Shown in pieces: positions 54,101 through 62,915 of a stretch of 64,000 nucleotides of DNA. Source of the stretch: an uncultured Marinobacter sp. (GTDB taxonomy: Bacteria > Pseudomonadota > Gammaproteobacteria > Pseudomonadales > Oleiphilaceae); NCBI RefSeq assembly GCF_946886895.1, contig NZ_CAMPJO010000001.1, forward strand, positions 310,001 through 374,000, written 5' to 3'. The notes below the pieces were generated by a model. That model was given only the letters and a program-made list of their open reading frames with translations, was not told the origin of the DNA and did not search any database. Numbering within the stretch: position 1 is the stretch's first letter; each line of letters starts with the position of its first letter. A program made the position numbers and the translations under genes.

Positions 54101-54226
54101 GGTATCGGCACCCTGTTCACGGTATTCGTACTGCCCGCGTTCTACATTCTGCTGGCGCGGGACCACAACGCCCCGGCGGATGATGACGACACCGGCGAAG
54201 AGCGCGCTCCGGTCTCTGCCCACTGA
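51146..54226 (+). CDS. RND multidrug efflux transporter (HAE1 family)
   Basis: A 1026-residue AcrB/MexF-like proton-driven pump with twelve membrane segments and two large periplasmic loops. N-terminal MRFTDIFIHRPVLATVISLL is the canonical start. The paired proton-relay aspartates of segment 4 are in GLVVDDAIIVVEN (about residues 396-408), and GVVSKNGILIVEFANQLQ (about 910-927) is the matching segment-10 region with the conserved lysine. The substrate range is unknown. It is co-translated with the adaptor and followed by a hairpin terminator. Confidence 0.94.
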   Translation: MRFTDIFIHRPVLATVISLLILLLGARAAMEMEIRQYPELESTTVTVTTAYPGASSDLIKGFITTPLQQAIAEASGIDYLTSTSSQGTSTIEAKMELNYDANAALAEIQAKVASQRNVLPAEAQDPVITSTTGDSTALMYIAFYSEELAVPQITDYLTRVIQPKLQALSGVGKARLFGREFALRVWLDPERLAAVDMTPQEVIAKLRANNYQAAVGNTKGTYTEISMTSDTDVADPDKFRNLVVKQFEGSQIRLQDIARVELGSQTYDQLALYKGQPATYVAIELAPGANPLTVAGLVKAELPGIREQLPSGLKARLAYDASDFIENSISEVIKTLLEALVIVLVVVFLCLGSMRAAIVPSVAVPLSLIGGAFIMLAFGFSLNLLTLLSMVLAIGLVVDDAIIVVENVHRHIEEGESRFQAAINGAREMAVPIIAMTTTLVAVYAPIGFMGGLVGSLFTEFAFTLAGAVVISGIVALTLSPMLSGKVLKPHGNPGRFEQLVERTFNGLANGYKSALTSLMQTKSVVVFFAVVVLGSIYFMVMMSQSELAPTEDQGILFYQGLGPQTSTLKYLQEHGDEIQNRMSTVPGYEEDFMIIGITSPNAVFGGFKMAPWSEREMSQFEVQPKLAAELSKVTGLQTAVFPRPSLPGSGGGLPFQFVITTGNSYEQLNQVADDLLGKAMASGNFMFLQKSINFDRPITRINVDRDRVADLGLSMQDIGQTLSSMLGGGYINRFNMEGRSYQVIPQVDQQFRLDEQKLNDYQIRADNGELVPLGSVVSFTHDVEPSNRTQFNQQNSLTLQGVVMPGVAAGTAMDYMEKTAAEVFPQGFSYDYTGQSRQLATQGSALVVTFFLSLLVIYLVLAAQFESWRDPFIILVSVPMSVAGAMTFIVLGFATMNIYTQVGLITLIGVVSKNGILIVEFANQLQKDRGLNKFEAVIEAAAIRLRPIIMTSLALIFAMVPLLIAIGPGAESRFAIGLTISAGLGIGTLFTVFVLPAFYILLARDHNAPADDDDTGEERAPVSAH

Positions 54227-54243
54227 TCCCGGTATCATCCGGG

Positions 54244-54271
54244 GCCCGGCCACCCCATGGGTGAGCCGGGC
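54244..54271 (+). terminator. Terminator after the RND operon
   Basis: GCCCGGC / GCCGGGC (54244-54250, 54265-54271) with inner ACCC/GGGT pairs, followed by a C/T-rich tract, 17 bases after the stop. Confidence 0.65.
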
Positions 54272-54358
54272 AGCCTTTCCTTTCCCCCGACCTGTCCATT
54301 AGGGTAATCTGGCGCTGCATCCCGACACTCATAGCCACAGCAGATCAGCGACCCTACC

Positions 54359-54673
54359 GTGACTCTCGGAACTCTCTTCTGGTTATTTACCGCCGGCTTT
54401 GCCATCTGGTACTGGTGGCGTGCCAAGGCCATCAAGGACTCCGTCCTTCAGGCCGCCCGACGCTATTGCAACACCATGGACGTGATGCTGCTGGACGATG
54501 CCGTCTACCTGCGCGGCCTCTGGTTCAGGCGCGATGACCGGGGTCAGCTCCGGGTGTGGCGCCGCTTCCTGTTTGACTTTACCTCCACCGGAGAGGAGCG
54601 GTACACCGGCCGGGTGATCATGCTGGGCCACCGGATCCTGCACATGGAACTGGAACCCCACCGGTTTTCCTGA
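54359..54673 (+). CDS. DUF3301 family protein
   Basis: A 104-residue protein starting at GTG with one N-terminal membrane segment (LGTLFWLFTAGFAIWYWW) and a small cytosolic domain with the DUF3301 sequence: AARRYCNTMDVMLLDD, RGLWFRRDDRGQLRVWRRF, FDFTSTGEERYTGRVIMLG. Function unknown; conserved in gammaproteobacteria. Confidence 0.85.
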   Translation: MTLGTLFWLFTAGFAIWYWWRAKAIKDSVLQAARRYCNTMDVMLLDDAVYLRGLWFRRDDRGQLRVWRRFLFDFTSTGEERYTGRVIMLGHRILHMELEPHRFS

Positions 54674-54817
54674 GGCGTCGGCCACGCTCTCCAGCTGCCG
54701 TGCAGCCTCCCCCAAATGGGCGATTCCAGACACCACCATTCCCACGAATAATCGAACACGCATCGACGACCGACGGCCGCAACCTGCTGCCGCGTACAAA
54801 AACAACAGGAGTCAACC

Positions 54818-55744
54818 ATGCGTATCCGATTCACCACAGCAGTCATGCTGGGGCTGGCCATGCTGTCCGCCTCGTTTCTCAGCCACGCCGGTTACACCCA
54901 GACCCGGCACCCCATCGTCCTGGTCCACGGCGTCACCGGCTTCAACACCATCGGCGGCCTGATCAACTACTTCCATACCATCCCCTGGAACCTGGAGCGC
55001 AGTGGCGCCCGGGTGTATTCCGCCAGCGTGTCTTTCGTCAACAGCAGTGAGGCCCGGGGCCAGCAGCTTGCCAATTACATCAATGGCCTGGGTCACGCCA
55101 AAGTCAACCTGATGGCGCACAGCCAGGGGGCCCCCACCTCCCGCGTCGCGGCATCCCTGATTCCCCACAAGATTGCCTCGATCACCTCCATTGACGGCGT
55201 CAACAAGGGCTCCAGAGTTGCCGACGTGGTGCGCGGCATTCTGCCTCCGGGCAGCTCGGTGGAGGGCGGAGCCGACGCCATTGCCAACGCTCTCGGCAGC
55301 CTGGTGAACGCGTTGTCCGGGTCCGATAACCCTCAGGATGGCCTGGCGGCGCTGGAGACACTGACCACTCCCGGTACCACCCGGTTGAACAATGCCCTGG
55401 GCTGGAAGGGCGTCAATCGCTGGTCCTGTTCCGGCACCAATGAAAATGTGTGGATCGGCGGCCACCGGATCAAGTTTTTCTCCTGGACCGGACGTGGCGT
55501 CTGGACCAACGTGTTCGATGCCACCGATCCGTTCCTGGGCATCACCTCCCTGGCCTTCGGCAGCGAGCCCAACGACGGGCTGGTTGGGGTCTGTTCCACC
55601 AAAATGGGGAACGTGATCGGTACCCACTACGACATGAACCACGTCGACGCCATCAATCACCTGTTCGGCGCCCGCTCGGTCTGGACCAACCCGGTCTCGC
55701 TCTACCGCTCCCAGGCCAACCGGCTCATGAACCGGGGACTGTGA
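54818..55744 (+). CDS. lipA: Secreted triacylglycerol lipase, family I
   Basis: A 308-residue lipase like Pseudomonas LipA. Signal peptide residues 1-24 (cleavage after LSHA). The oxyanion HG motif is in IVLVHGVTGF (about residues 33-42), the nucleophile serine is in MAHSQG (about 99-104), the acid Asp is in EPNDGLVGV (about 249-257) and the histidine in DMNHVDAIN (about 271-279); two cysteines (CSGT and VCSTK) can form the conserved disulfide. It is exported by Sec, folded by the foldase encoded next, then secreted, usually by type II secretion. Its product feeds the glyoxylate pathway genes seen elsewhere in the window. Confidence 0.94.
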   Translation: MRIRFTTAVMLGLAMLSASFLSHAGYTQTRHPIVLVHGVTGFNTIGGLINYFHTIPWNLERSGARVYSASVSFVNSSEARGQQLANYINGLGHAKVNLMAHSQGAPTSRVAASLIPHKIASITSIDGVNKGSRVADVVRGILPPGSSVEGGADAIANALGSLVNALSGSDNPQDGLAALETLTTPGTTRLNNALGWKGVNRWSCSGTNENVWIGGHRIKFFSWTGRGVWTNVFDATDPFLGITSLAFGSEPNDGLVGVCSTKMGNVIGTHYDMNHVDAINHLFGARSVWTNPVSLYRSQANRLMNRGL

Positions 55745-55751
55745 GGCAGCC

Positions 55752-56867
55752 ATGAGACATCGTCCGTCCGTTCACCGTCGGTGGCTCATGCCGCTGGCAC
55801 TGTCGGCCCTCGTGGCCGGCGGTGTCACCTGGGTAACCTGGCCAGCCGTCCCGCTGGAAACGGCCAGTACCCTTCCAGACAGGGCATTCGACAACCGGCA
55901 GCCTCCGCCACCGGACCAACCGTCACCCACCGGGGCGGCGGCACCAACCCCCGATTCCGCTCCGGGCGCCCAGGCGATGGCCACCTACCGGACGCCCGAC
56001 AGCCTGGGCGAACAGCCCTTCGCCAGCTCGCTGGCAGGCACCTCAATCGACGGGGCCCTGCGAGCCAACGCCAACGGCGATCTGATCATTGATCTCGGCA
56101 CCCGGGACTTCTTCGACTACTTTCTGAACACCGTCGGGGAAGTACCACCGGAAGTCGCCCTCGACAGAATCCGGCAACTGGCTGAAAACCACCTGCCCCC
56201 CGCGGCTGCCAAACAGGCCATGGCCATACTGGCGCAGTACCTGGAGTACAAACAGCGGGCCGTAATGCTCCAGAGCACACCGCTGGATCCCGCCCGCCAA
56301 CAGGACCCGGCCTATCAACAGGCAATGCTGCGACAAGCCTTTACCGACCTGCAGCAACTCCGGCAAACGCTGTTCAGTGCCGACGCCCATCAGGCCTTCT
56401 TCGGCCTGGAGGAAGCCTATGGCGAATACACGCTGGCGCAGATAGCCATTCAACAGCGGGACGACCTCACGCCCCGGGCGAAGGAAGCACTGATTAACTG
56501 GCACCGCAGCCAGCTACCCACGCCTTTGCGACAAACCGAGGTGCACCTGCAAGAGCGCCAGGAACAATCCCGCCAGCGCGCGGAAATCCTGCGTACCGCC
56601 ACAACGCCCGAGGGTGCCGGGCAGAAGCTGGTCGAGTCAGGCATGGCGCCGGATGAGGCACAGGATGTCACCCGCTACCTGAAGGACAGGCAAGCCTTTC
56701 AGGCCCGCTTCGACCAGTACCAGGCTTCACTGTCCCACCTCAACGACGCAGGCCTGAGCGAACCGGACCGGGCCGAACAGCAAACACAGCTGCTTGAGCA
56801 GTACTTCCCGGAGCCACAACAACAGACCTGGGCTCGCCTGAAAATGCTTGATAGCAACGCACAATAA
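55752..56867 (+). CDS. Lipase-specific foldase (LifO/LipB)
   Basis: A 371-residue steric chaperone. One N-terminal membrane anchor (about residues 11-30), an Ala-Pro linker (about 45-75), then the all-helical foldase domain: the RXXFDY motif is in IDLGTRDFFDYFLN (about 114-127), which contacts the lipase, and the long helices with LEYKQRAVMLQ. It starts 7 bases after lipA, so the pair is an operon. Without it LipA would not fold in the periplasm. Confidence 0.92.
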   Translation: MRHRPSVHRRWLMPLALSALVAGGVTWVTWPAVPLETASTLPDRAFDNRQPPPPDQPSPTGAAAPTPDSAPGAQAMATYRTPDSLGEQPFASSLAGTSIDGALRANANGDLIIDLGTRDFFDYFLNTVGEVPPEVALDRIRQLAENHLPPAAAKQAMAILAQYLEYKQRAVMLQSTPLDPARQQDPAYQQAMLRQAFTDLQQLRQTLFSADAHQAFFGLEEAYGEYTLAQIAIQQRDDLTPRAKEALINWHRSQLPTPLRQTEVHLQERQEQSRQRAEILRTATTPEGAGQKLVESGMAPDEAQDVTRYLKDRQAFQARFDQYQASLSHLNDAGLSEPDRAEQQTQLLEQYFPEPQQQTWARLKMLDSNAQ

Positions 56868-56942
56868 TGTGCGTTGCCGCCCGTCTTCCCGGGGCAATGC
56901 CCTCTAAACTGTCAATCGCCAGACCGACACAGGCCGGTTTAC

Positions 56943-58316
56943 ATGACAGAAAAGACCATCCGGACTCAACAGGCCGAGGGTTTTCGCAGGTTGAAGTTCC
57001 GACCTGAACTGGAACAGCCATTCCGCCAGAGCCGGGCGGCACTGATCCGCGAACGGGCACGACCGGTATCCCTGGCGGCGCTGATGCTGTTTGCCGCCTA
57101 CACGGTGATGGATCTCACCATGCTTCCGACCCGGTTGGCCAGCGTAACCGTAGCCATCCGGCTGGGAGTGACGGCACCGGTGATCGCAATCATCGGCTGG
57201 CTGTCCTTCCGGCACCGCCCGGGCGACCTGGCCTTCGAGCAACTGTACGGTCTCGCCTACCTGATCGGTGGCCTGAGCGTGGTGGCCATTATCGGCGCTG
57301 CCCGGGTGCAGGGCGTTCCGCTGCCCTACGAGGGCCTGCTGCTGATGCTGATGTTCGGGTACTTTGCCATGGGGCTTCCGTTTGTCAGCGCGTCCCTGGC
57401 TTCCGCCCTGATTATCCTGGGCTATGGGATGACCGAATGGATCACCGGGCAGGAAAGCCGGCAACTGATGATCAACCTGTTCTTCATACTCACCGCCAAC
57501 ACCGTCGGCATGGTGGGTGCCTGGCTCAGTGAGTACCGGCACCGGGCCCACTTCCTGGACCAACAACTGATCCGCCTGCTGCGCGACCACGCCGAAGCGG
57601 AAAGCGCCCGCAAGACCCACCTGATCACCGTCGCCAGCCACGACCTTCGCCAGCCGCTCAATGTCATCGGACTGACTCTGGAAAACCTGGCGGGCGGACA
57701 ACTGGGCGCTGAGGAGCGCAGCCTGGTCGGTCGGCTGACGCGAACGGTGGCCCGCTTCCGGCACCTGCTTGGCACGGTACTGGACATCTCCCGGATCAAC
57801 GAAGGCATGGTGCATGCCGAAAACGAGTGCTTCGAGCTGACCGAATTACTCCGCCAGGTGGTGGACCTGACCGTGGATCAGGCGGAAGCCCAAGGTGTGC
57901 GCCTGGTACTGGATGAACCGGAGACTACCCTGCAGGTCCGGGCTGACCCTCAACTGCTGCTTCGGGTGCTGCAGAATCTGGTCATCAACGCACTGGATCA
58001 CAGCGGCGGCGACCTCGTGACCCTGGCGGCCGATACCCGTGGCCGGACCATCCGCATTGACGTTGCCGACAACGGCGTGGGGCTGGACGCCAGTCTCCGT
58101 GACGCCGCCTTCTCGCCGTTCGTGCGGGGCACCCACACGCCAGACCAGGCCGCCGGGCTCGGATTGGGGCTGGCCATTGTCTACGAGCTGACCGGGCTGA
58201 TGGGGGGCCAGTGTGGCGTCGAGGACCGGCCAGGTGCCGGTAGTTGCTTCTGGGTGACCTTGCAGGCCGCCGCTCGCCCCGGCTTTATAGCCAGCCCTGC
58301 AGGCGAGCCTGGCTGA
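56943..58316 (+). CDS. Sensor histidine kinase
   Basis: A 457-residue inner-membrane kinase. The N-terminal half has about six membrane segments with short loops (about residues 45-190) and no large sensor domain; the kinase part has the phospho-histidine in ASHDLRQPLNVIG (His about 231), N box INALDHSGGD, G1 VADNGVGLD and G2 GLGLGLAIVYEL. The stimulus is unknown. It follows lipAB on the same strand, and its 3' end overlaps the convergent response regulator gene by 32 bases, suggesting a cognate pair. ATG 56943 is used. Confidence 0.9.
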   Translation: MTEKTIRTQQAEGFRRLKFRPELEQPFRQSRAALIRERARPVSLAALMLFAAYTVMDLTMLPTRLASVTVAIRLGVTAPVIAIIGWLSFRHRPGDLAFEQLYGLAYLIGGLSVVAIIGAARVQGVPLPYEGLLLMLMFGYFAMGLPFVSASLASALIILGYGMTEWITGQESRQLMINLFFILTANTVGMVGAWLSEYRHRAHFLDQQLIRLLRDHAEAESARKTHLITVASHDLRQPLNVIGLTLENLAGGQLGAEERSLVGRLTRTVARFRHLLGTVLDISRINEGMVHAENECFELTELLRQVVDLTVDQAEAQGVRLVLDEPETTLQVRADPQLLLRVLQNLVINALDHSGGDLVTLAADTRGRTIRIDVADNGVGLDASLRDAAFSPFVRGTHTPDQAAGLGLGLAIVYELTGLMGGQCGVEDRPGAGSCFWVTLQAAARPGFIASPAGEPG

Positions 58317-58950
58317 CGCACTCGGTGCGGTTGTGGACCCCCAGATGCAAGAATATGGCCTTGAGATGGGTCTTCACGGTGTGCTCGGTCAGGTTCAGGC
58401 TCTGGCAGATGCGCTTGTTCGGAAACCCCTGCGCCAGCAACGCCAGCACCTCCGACTGCCGGGGTGTCAGCGGTATTGCCGTGGCCTTCGCTGGCTGCCA
58501 GCCGCCGGGGAAATAGAGGTGGCCCCGGCTGATGGCCCGGCACATGGCCACCAGAGCGGAGCGGCCGGCGGACTTTGGCAGGAACCCCCGGGCACCCGTC
58601 GCCCGGACAGCACGAACAGTGGTTTCGTCTTCGGCACTGGAGATCACCACCACGGCCCGTGGTGCCTCCGGGCCCGCCATTCTCGGCAATAACGCCAATC
58701 CGGTTTCGCCCTGCAGCGTAATGTCGAGCAGCACCATATCGACCCTGTCCAGCACCGCCAGCCGATGCAGGGCCTCGTCAACCGTGGTCGCCACCACCAC
58801 ATCGGACGCCAGCGCAGCTTGCCGCATCAGCCCGGCAAGGCCCTGGGAAAACAGAGGGTGATCGTCAACGATTAAGACCCGCTCCATGGGCAGTTGGCAT
58901 TCCCTGGCACGGTCCGGCAACTGATCCGGTGCCACAACGGATTGATTCAT
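58285..58950 (-). CDS. Response regulator, NarL/LuxR family
   Basis: A 221-residue regulator. Receiver domain: acidic pair VLIVDDHP (about residues 25-32), phospho-acceptor Asp76 in VLLDITLQGETG and Lys126 in FLPKSAG. The C-terminal LuxR-type helix-turn-helix (about 155-215) has LTPRQSEVLALLAQGFPNK and TEHTVKTHLKAIFLHLG. ATG 58950 with GGGG upstream is taken; ATG 58887 (MERVLIVDD) is a shorter alternative. Tail-to-tail overlap with the kinase gene makes it the probable partner. Confidence 0.9.
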   Translation of the reverse strand: MNQSVVAPDQLPDRARECQLPMERVLIVDDHPLFSQGLAGLMRQAALASDVVVATTVDEALHRLAVLDRVDMVLLDITLQGETGLALLPRMAGPEAPRAVVVISSAEDETTVRAVRATGARGFLPKSAGRSALVAMCRAISRGHLYFPGGWQPAKATAIPLTPRQSEVLALLAQGFPNKRICQSLNLTEHTVKTHLKAIFLHLGVHNRTECVSQARLQGWL

Positions 58951-59064
58951 GGGTATACCCCGCATTCTGTGTATTTTTGTCACTGCGGAGCCGCCACTAT
59001 AAGCGAGCAGGAGGTCCCGCTCTACGGCCTGCTTCCCACTTTCAGATCAAACCCGGTACGGCCA

Positions 59065-59093
59065 CTGAAATACTGTTGTCACATTTCTGTCGC
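59065..59093 (+). promoter_or_regulatory. Pho-box-like direct repeats
   Basis: Three 7-base units on an 11-base period: CTGAAAT (59065), TTGTCAC (59076) and CTGTCGC (59087), with 4-base spacers ACTG and ATTT. The last 18 bases agree with the PhoB box CTGTCAT-N4-CTGTCAC in most positions. It lies 45 bases before a PstS-like gene, the expected target of phosphate-starvation control. Confidence 0.6.
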
Positions 59094-59137
59094 ATTCTTC
59101 TGGTCATGCTAATTCCCTGTTATTTTGAGGTTTTCAG

Positions 59138-60472
59138 ATGAGAAGCATCGGATATTTTCCAGCCAGGCTGTGCCGCGCCCTGGTGGCAGGCGGGACCCTG
59201 ATGGCCGGCAGCGCCGGCGCCACGGACCTTGAGATTCATGGCTCCAACACCATCGGCGCCACCCTGGCCCCGATGCTGGTCGAGGGGTTTCTTGAGCACC
59301 GGACCGGGAAGGCGGTGCAGGTCACCGGCAACGGCAGGGACAACGAATCGGTGTTACGCACGACCGGTAGCGACGACCCGATTCAGGTGCTCGTCGCCGC
59401 CCATGGCTCCAGCACCGGCTTCAAGGCCCTGGCATCGGGCGCCGCCGATATCTGGGCGTCGTCCCGGCCGGTCCGGACCTCGGAAGTGACCCACTTGTCA
59501 GACCGTGCCGACCTGACCGCCCTGGATAATGAGCACGTTATTGCCATCGACGGCCTGGCCATTCTGGTGCATCCCTCGAATCCGGTCAGCCAGCTCAGCA
59601 TCGAGACCCTGGCGAATGTCTTTGCCGGCAATATCCGGAACTGGTCGGAACTGGGCGGTGCGGATCGCACCATCCGCCTCTATGCCCGGGATAACCGCTC
59701 CGGAACCTGGGACACCTTTGAAAGCCTCGTGCTCGGTGATGACCACACCCTGGCCGCCACGGCTCGCCGCTATGAATCCAACGACCGGTTGTCCGATGAC
59801 GTCAGCAACGACCCCGCTGGCATTGGCTTTGCCGGCCTGGCCTCGGTCCGAAACAGCAAAGTGCTGGCAATCTCCGACGGTAACGCGCCCGCCCTCAAGC
59901 CGAACCAGTTAACCGTCGCCAGCGAAGACTATCCGCTGTCCCGCCGCTTGTTCATGTATACCCCCGGAGACGAGACCCCGGACCTGGCCCGCGCCCTGAT
60001 CCAGTTCGCCCTGAGCAGTGACGGCCAGGCCCTGGTCGCAGACTCCGGCTTCATCTCCCAGAACCCGATCGCGGTGAAGCCGGAACTGGGCGCCAATGTT
60101 CCCGACACCTTCCGGCGACTGACGGAAAATTATCGGCGCCTGACCGTCAACTTCCGGTTCGCGGAGGGTCGCACCCGGCTGGACAACAAGGCCCGCCGGG
60201 ATCTGCAGCGAATGTCGGATTTCCTTGAGCAGGAGCAGCGCAGTGCCGATGAGCTCATGCTGATTGGCTACGCCGACCAGCAGAGCAACGAATTGCGGGC
60301 CCAGATGATTTCCGAGCTCCGTGCCCTCTCCGTGCGTAAGGCGCTGCAGGACAGGGGACTTGGAGCGATCGCCTATACCGGTTACGGGCACTACCTGCCG
60401 GTGGGCTCCGCCGGCGGCGACCAGGGCGCACAACGCAACGGCCGGGTGGAAGTCTGGATCCGGGACCGGTAA
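59138..60472 (+). CDS. PstS-like phosphate-binding domain fused to OmpA C-terminal domain
   Basis: A 444-residue protein with a signal peptide (about residues 1-28). Residues 30-320 are a PstS-type binding fold (LEIHGSNTIGATLAP at the start, the phosphate-binding RSGTWDTFE near residue 187, and GIGFAGLASVRNSKV). Residues 330-444 are an OmpA-like peptidoglycan-binding domain (NFRFAEGRTRLDNKARRDL, LIGYADQQSNELRAQ). The protein would capture phosphate near the cell wall or act as a sensor. No pst permease genes are beside it. A Pho-box-like site precedes it. Confidence 0.85.
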   Translation: MRSIGYFPARLCRALVAGGTLMAGSAGATDLEIHGSNTIGATLAPMLVEGFLEHRTGKAVQVTGNGRDNESVLRTTGSDDPIQVLVAAHGSSTGFKALASGAADIWASSRPVRTSEVTHLSDRADLTALDNEHVIAIDGLAILVHPSNPVSQLSIETLANVFAGNIRNWSELGGADRTIRLYARDNRSGTWDTFESLVLGDDHTLAATARRYESNDRLSDDVSNDPAGIGFAGLASVRNSKVLAISDGNAPALKPNQLTVASEDYPLSRRLFMYTPGDETPDLARALIQFALSSDGQALVADSGFISQNPIAVKPELGANVPDTFRRLTENYRRLTVNFRFAEGRTRLDNKARRDLQRMSDFLEQEQRSADELMLIGYADQQSNELRAQMISELRALSVRKALQDRGLGAIAYTGYGHYLPVGSAGGDQGAQRNGRVEVWIRDR

Positions 60473-60563
60473 TGCCTCGGCAATCACCTATCAGAAACCA
60501 TGACACAGCCCGGTTTGGCTTTCCTATACTGGCAGGGACACTTGCAACCAACAGACCGGGACC

Positions 60564-61859
60564 ATGGACATTCAAAACGACCACCGTTACGCCATCAACC
60601 TCAACGTTCGGGGCATCCAGCCCTCGGCCACCCTGCGCATCAACGAGCTGAGCAATCAGCTCAAATCCGAAGGCAAGGACATCATCAAGCTGGGCCTCGG
60701 GCAATCGCCGTTTCCGGTGCCGGAGCGGGTGGTGGAGGCGCTCCGGGAGCACGCCCACGAAAAGGACTATCTGCCAGTCAAGGGCCTGAAGGGCCTGCGG
60801 GAAGCCATCGCCGGGTACATTAACCGTAGCGAGCGCATGCGCTGCACCTGGGAAGACGTACTGATCGGCCCGGGGTCGAAGGAGCTGCTGTTCATGCTGC
60901 AGTTGGCCTACTACGGTGACCTGCTGATTCCGCGCCCGAGCTGGGTCTCCTACGCCCCGCAGGCACGGATCATCGGCCGGTCCGTACACTGGTTACCGAC
61001 CCATGCCGAGAACAACTGGCAGCTCACCGCCGAGGAACTGGACATCATCTGCCGCGATGACCCGTCACGGCCCAGGATCCTGATCCTCAACTACCCGTCC
61101 AACCCGACCGGCTGCACCTACACCGACGACCAGTTGCTGGCTATTGCCAATGTGGCCCGCAAATACAAACTGATCCTGCTGTCCGACGAGATTTACGGTG
61201 AAGTTCACTTCGAGGGCCGGCATAAGTCCATCGCCCGCTACTACCCGGAAGGTACCATCATCAGCACCGGCCTGAGCAAATGGGCCGGCGCCGGCGGCTG
61301 GCGCCTGGGTACATTTATCTTTCCCCGGGAGCTGCGGCCACTGCAGGACGCCATGGCAATCATCGCCAGCGAAACCTACACCGCCACCAGCGCCCCCATC
61401 CAGCACGCGGCCATTGCCGCTTTCAACGGCGGTGACGACATTGAGGAATACCTCAAACAGTCCCGCCGGGTTCTGAAGGTGGTGGGCGAATACATGCATC
61501 GCCGCCTGAGCGATATGGGCGCGTTTGTCCAGAAGCCGGAGGGCGCGTTCTATCTGTTCCCGGACTTCTCCGGGTTCCGGGAACAGCTCGCGAAGAGGGA
61601 TATCAAGACCAGCCAGGCCTTCTGCCAGACCCTGCTGGAAAATACCGGCGTCGCCATCCTGCCGGCCAGCGACTTCGGATTCGTGCCGGATCACCTGGCG
61701 GCCCGCCTGGCCTTTGTGGATTTCGACGGCGCCGAATCCCTGAACCTGGCCGGCGGCGATTACGGCAATCAGGAACTGGGTGATGACTTCGTCAAGCAGG
61801 CGTGCCCGCGGTTGGTGAAAGCCATGGACAAGATGGAGCAGTGGTTACACAGCCTCTGA
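60564..61859 (+). CDS. PLP-dependent aminotransferase, class I
   Basis: A 431-residue fold-type I aminotransferase. The PLP lysine is in STGLSKWAGAGGWRLG (about residue 238), with NYPSNPTGCTY (about 173-183) carrying the conserved Asn, LSDEIYGEVHF (about 210-220) the Asp and Tyr, and FVDFDGAESL the C-terminal part. It belongs to the aspartate/alanine-type group; the amino donor and acceptor cannot be assigned. It follows the PstS-OmpA gene by 91 bases and has its own upstream space. Confidence 0.9.
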   Translation: MDIQNDHRYAINLNVRGIQPSATLRINELSNQLKSEGKDIIKLGLGQSPFPVPERVVEALREHAHEKDYLPVKGLKGLREAIAGYINRSERMRCTWEDVLIGPGSKELLFMLQLAYYGDLLIPRPSWVSYAPQARIIGRSVHWLPTHAENNWQLTAEELDIICRDDPSRPRILILNYPSNPTGCTYTDDQLLAIANVARKYKLILLSDEIYGEVHFEGRHKSIARYYPEGTIISTGLSKWAGAGGWRLGTFIFPRELRPLQDAMAIIASETYTATSAPIQHAAIAAFNGGDDIEEYLKQSRRVLKVVGEYMHRRLSDMGAFVQKPEGAFYLFPDFSGFREQLAKRDIKTSQAFCQTLLENTGVAILPASDFGFVPDHLAARLAFVDFDGAESLNLAGGDYGNQELGDDFVKQACPRLVKAMDKMEQWLHSL

Positions 61860-61915
61860 TTCTGCCGTGTTAGACTGGCGCCCTCACTCTCTGACGGGAT
61901 ATCAACGGGGGCGCC

Positions 61916-62752
61916 ATGTCTGATTCTGTGACTCTGCTCGAGATTACCGACTTTGCCGAAGACCTGGCTCACGAAGCCGGCGAGCTGATCCGCCGCGAGC
62001 GGGACGGCAAGGCCCTGCGTACCGATTACAAACACCAGACCGAACTGGTGACTCACGCCGATGTCATGGCCGATGAGTTCATTACCGGCGCCATCCGCAA
62101 GCGTTTCCCGGGCCATCGAATCCTCTCCGAAGAAACCATGCCGGACCTCAGCCAGGCCGAGGAACTGGACACGCCACTGTGGATTGTGGATCCCATCGAC
62201 GGCACGGTGAACTATGCCTACGGCCACCCGCAGGTGGCGGTCTCCATTGCCTATGCCGAAAAAGGCCGGGTACAGGTAGGCGTGGTGCACGCACCGTTTC
62301 CCGGCGAAACCTTCCGGGCAACCCGGGGCGAAGGCGCCACTCTCAACAGCCGCCCAATCCGTCACAGCGGCGCCACGGTTCCGAGGGATTCGCTGTTTGC
62401 CACCGGTTTTCCGTACACCAAGGACAGCCTGGAACCCTTGATTAAACGCCTGGATGCGATGATTCACCAGTGCCGGGACCTTCGCCGCATTGGCTCGGCG
62501 GCCCTGGACATCTGCTGGGTGGCCTGCGGCCGGCTGGATATCTACTACGAGAACGTCAGCCCCTGGGACTTCGCCGCCGCCCGCCTGATCGCCCTGGAAG
62601 CCGGCGCCACGGCCGGCCACTTCAGCGAGGTGCCGGACGGTTACCCGGCCGACCTCTGGGGCCGCGACATCCTGATTTCGGCACCGGCGGTGTGGGCGCC
62701 GGTTCGTTCCATTCTCCGTTCGGCTTCCGGGTATGAGGGATCTATCGGATGA
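61916..62752 (+). CDS. Inositol monophosphatase family protein
   Basis: A 278-residue Mg2+-dependent phosphatase fold. Metal-binding motifs: ILSEETMP (about residues 68-75), LWIVDPIDGTVNYAYG (about 87-102), and SPWDFAAARLIALEAGA (about 215-231). The substrate may be inositol phosphate, histidinol phosphate or PAP-type nucleotides; sequence alone does not decide. It is convergent with slmA, and a long inverted repeat lies in the gap. Confidence 0.9.
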   Translation: MSDSVTLLEITDFAEDLAHEAGELIRRERDGKALRTDYKHQTELVTHADVMADEFITGAIRKRFPGHRILSEETMPDLSQAEELDTPLWIVDPIDGTVNYAYGHPQVAVSIAYAEKGRVQVGVVHAPFPGETFRATRGEGATLNSRPIRHSGATVPRDSLFATGFPYTKDSLEPLIKRLDAMIHQCRDLRRIGSAALDICWVACGRLDIYYENVSPWDFAAARLIALEAGATAGHFSEVPDGYPADLWGRDILISAPAVWAPVRSILRSASGYEGSIG

Positions 62753-62757
62753 GCCAG

Positions 62758-62871
62758 AAGGGAGCGGTGGGATTGCTCTGCACAGAATGTTGGAGGCCAT
62801 GGATGGCCGGAAACAAGCGCACATGGACGTGCTCGTAGCGGTTCTGTGCAGAGCAATCCCACCGCTCCCTT
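62758..62871. repeat. Long inverted repeat with conserved core (element 3)
   Basis: Perfect 30-base complementary arms, 62758-62787 and 62842-62871 (left arm begins AAGGGAGCGGTGG), flank a 54-base core (62788-62841). The core matches the complement of the core of element 1 (13670-13723) closely, while the arms are unrelated to it. It holds GGCCATGGATGGCC and GCACATGGACGTGC, both with GGA in the loop. Its place between convergent genes suits a terminator-like role; it leaves about 44 bases before slmA. Confidence 0.9.
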
Positions 62872-62915
62872 ACGCCAAAACCCTCAGGCTACAAAGCAGA
62901 AGCCAACTCCCAAAG

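Noticed and set aside
50046..54226. Local repressor operator for the RND pump
   Set aside because: No TetR-type gene is adjacent and no convincing palindrome lies at the likely promoter.
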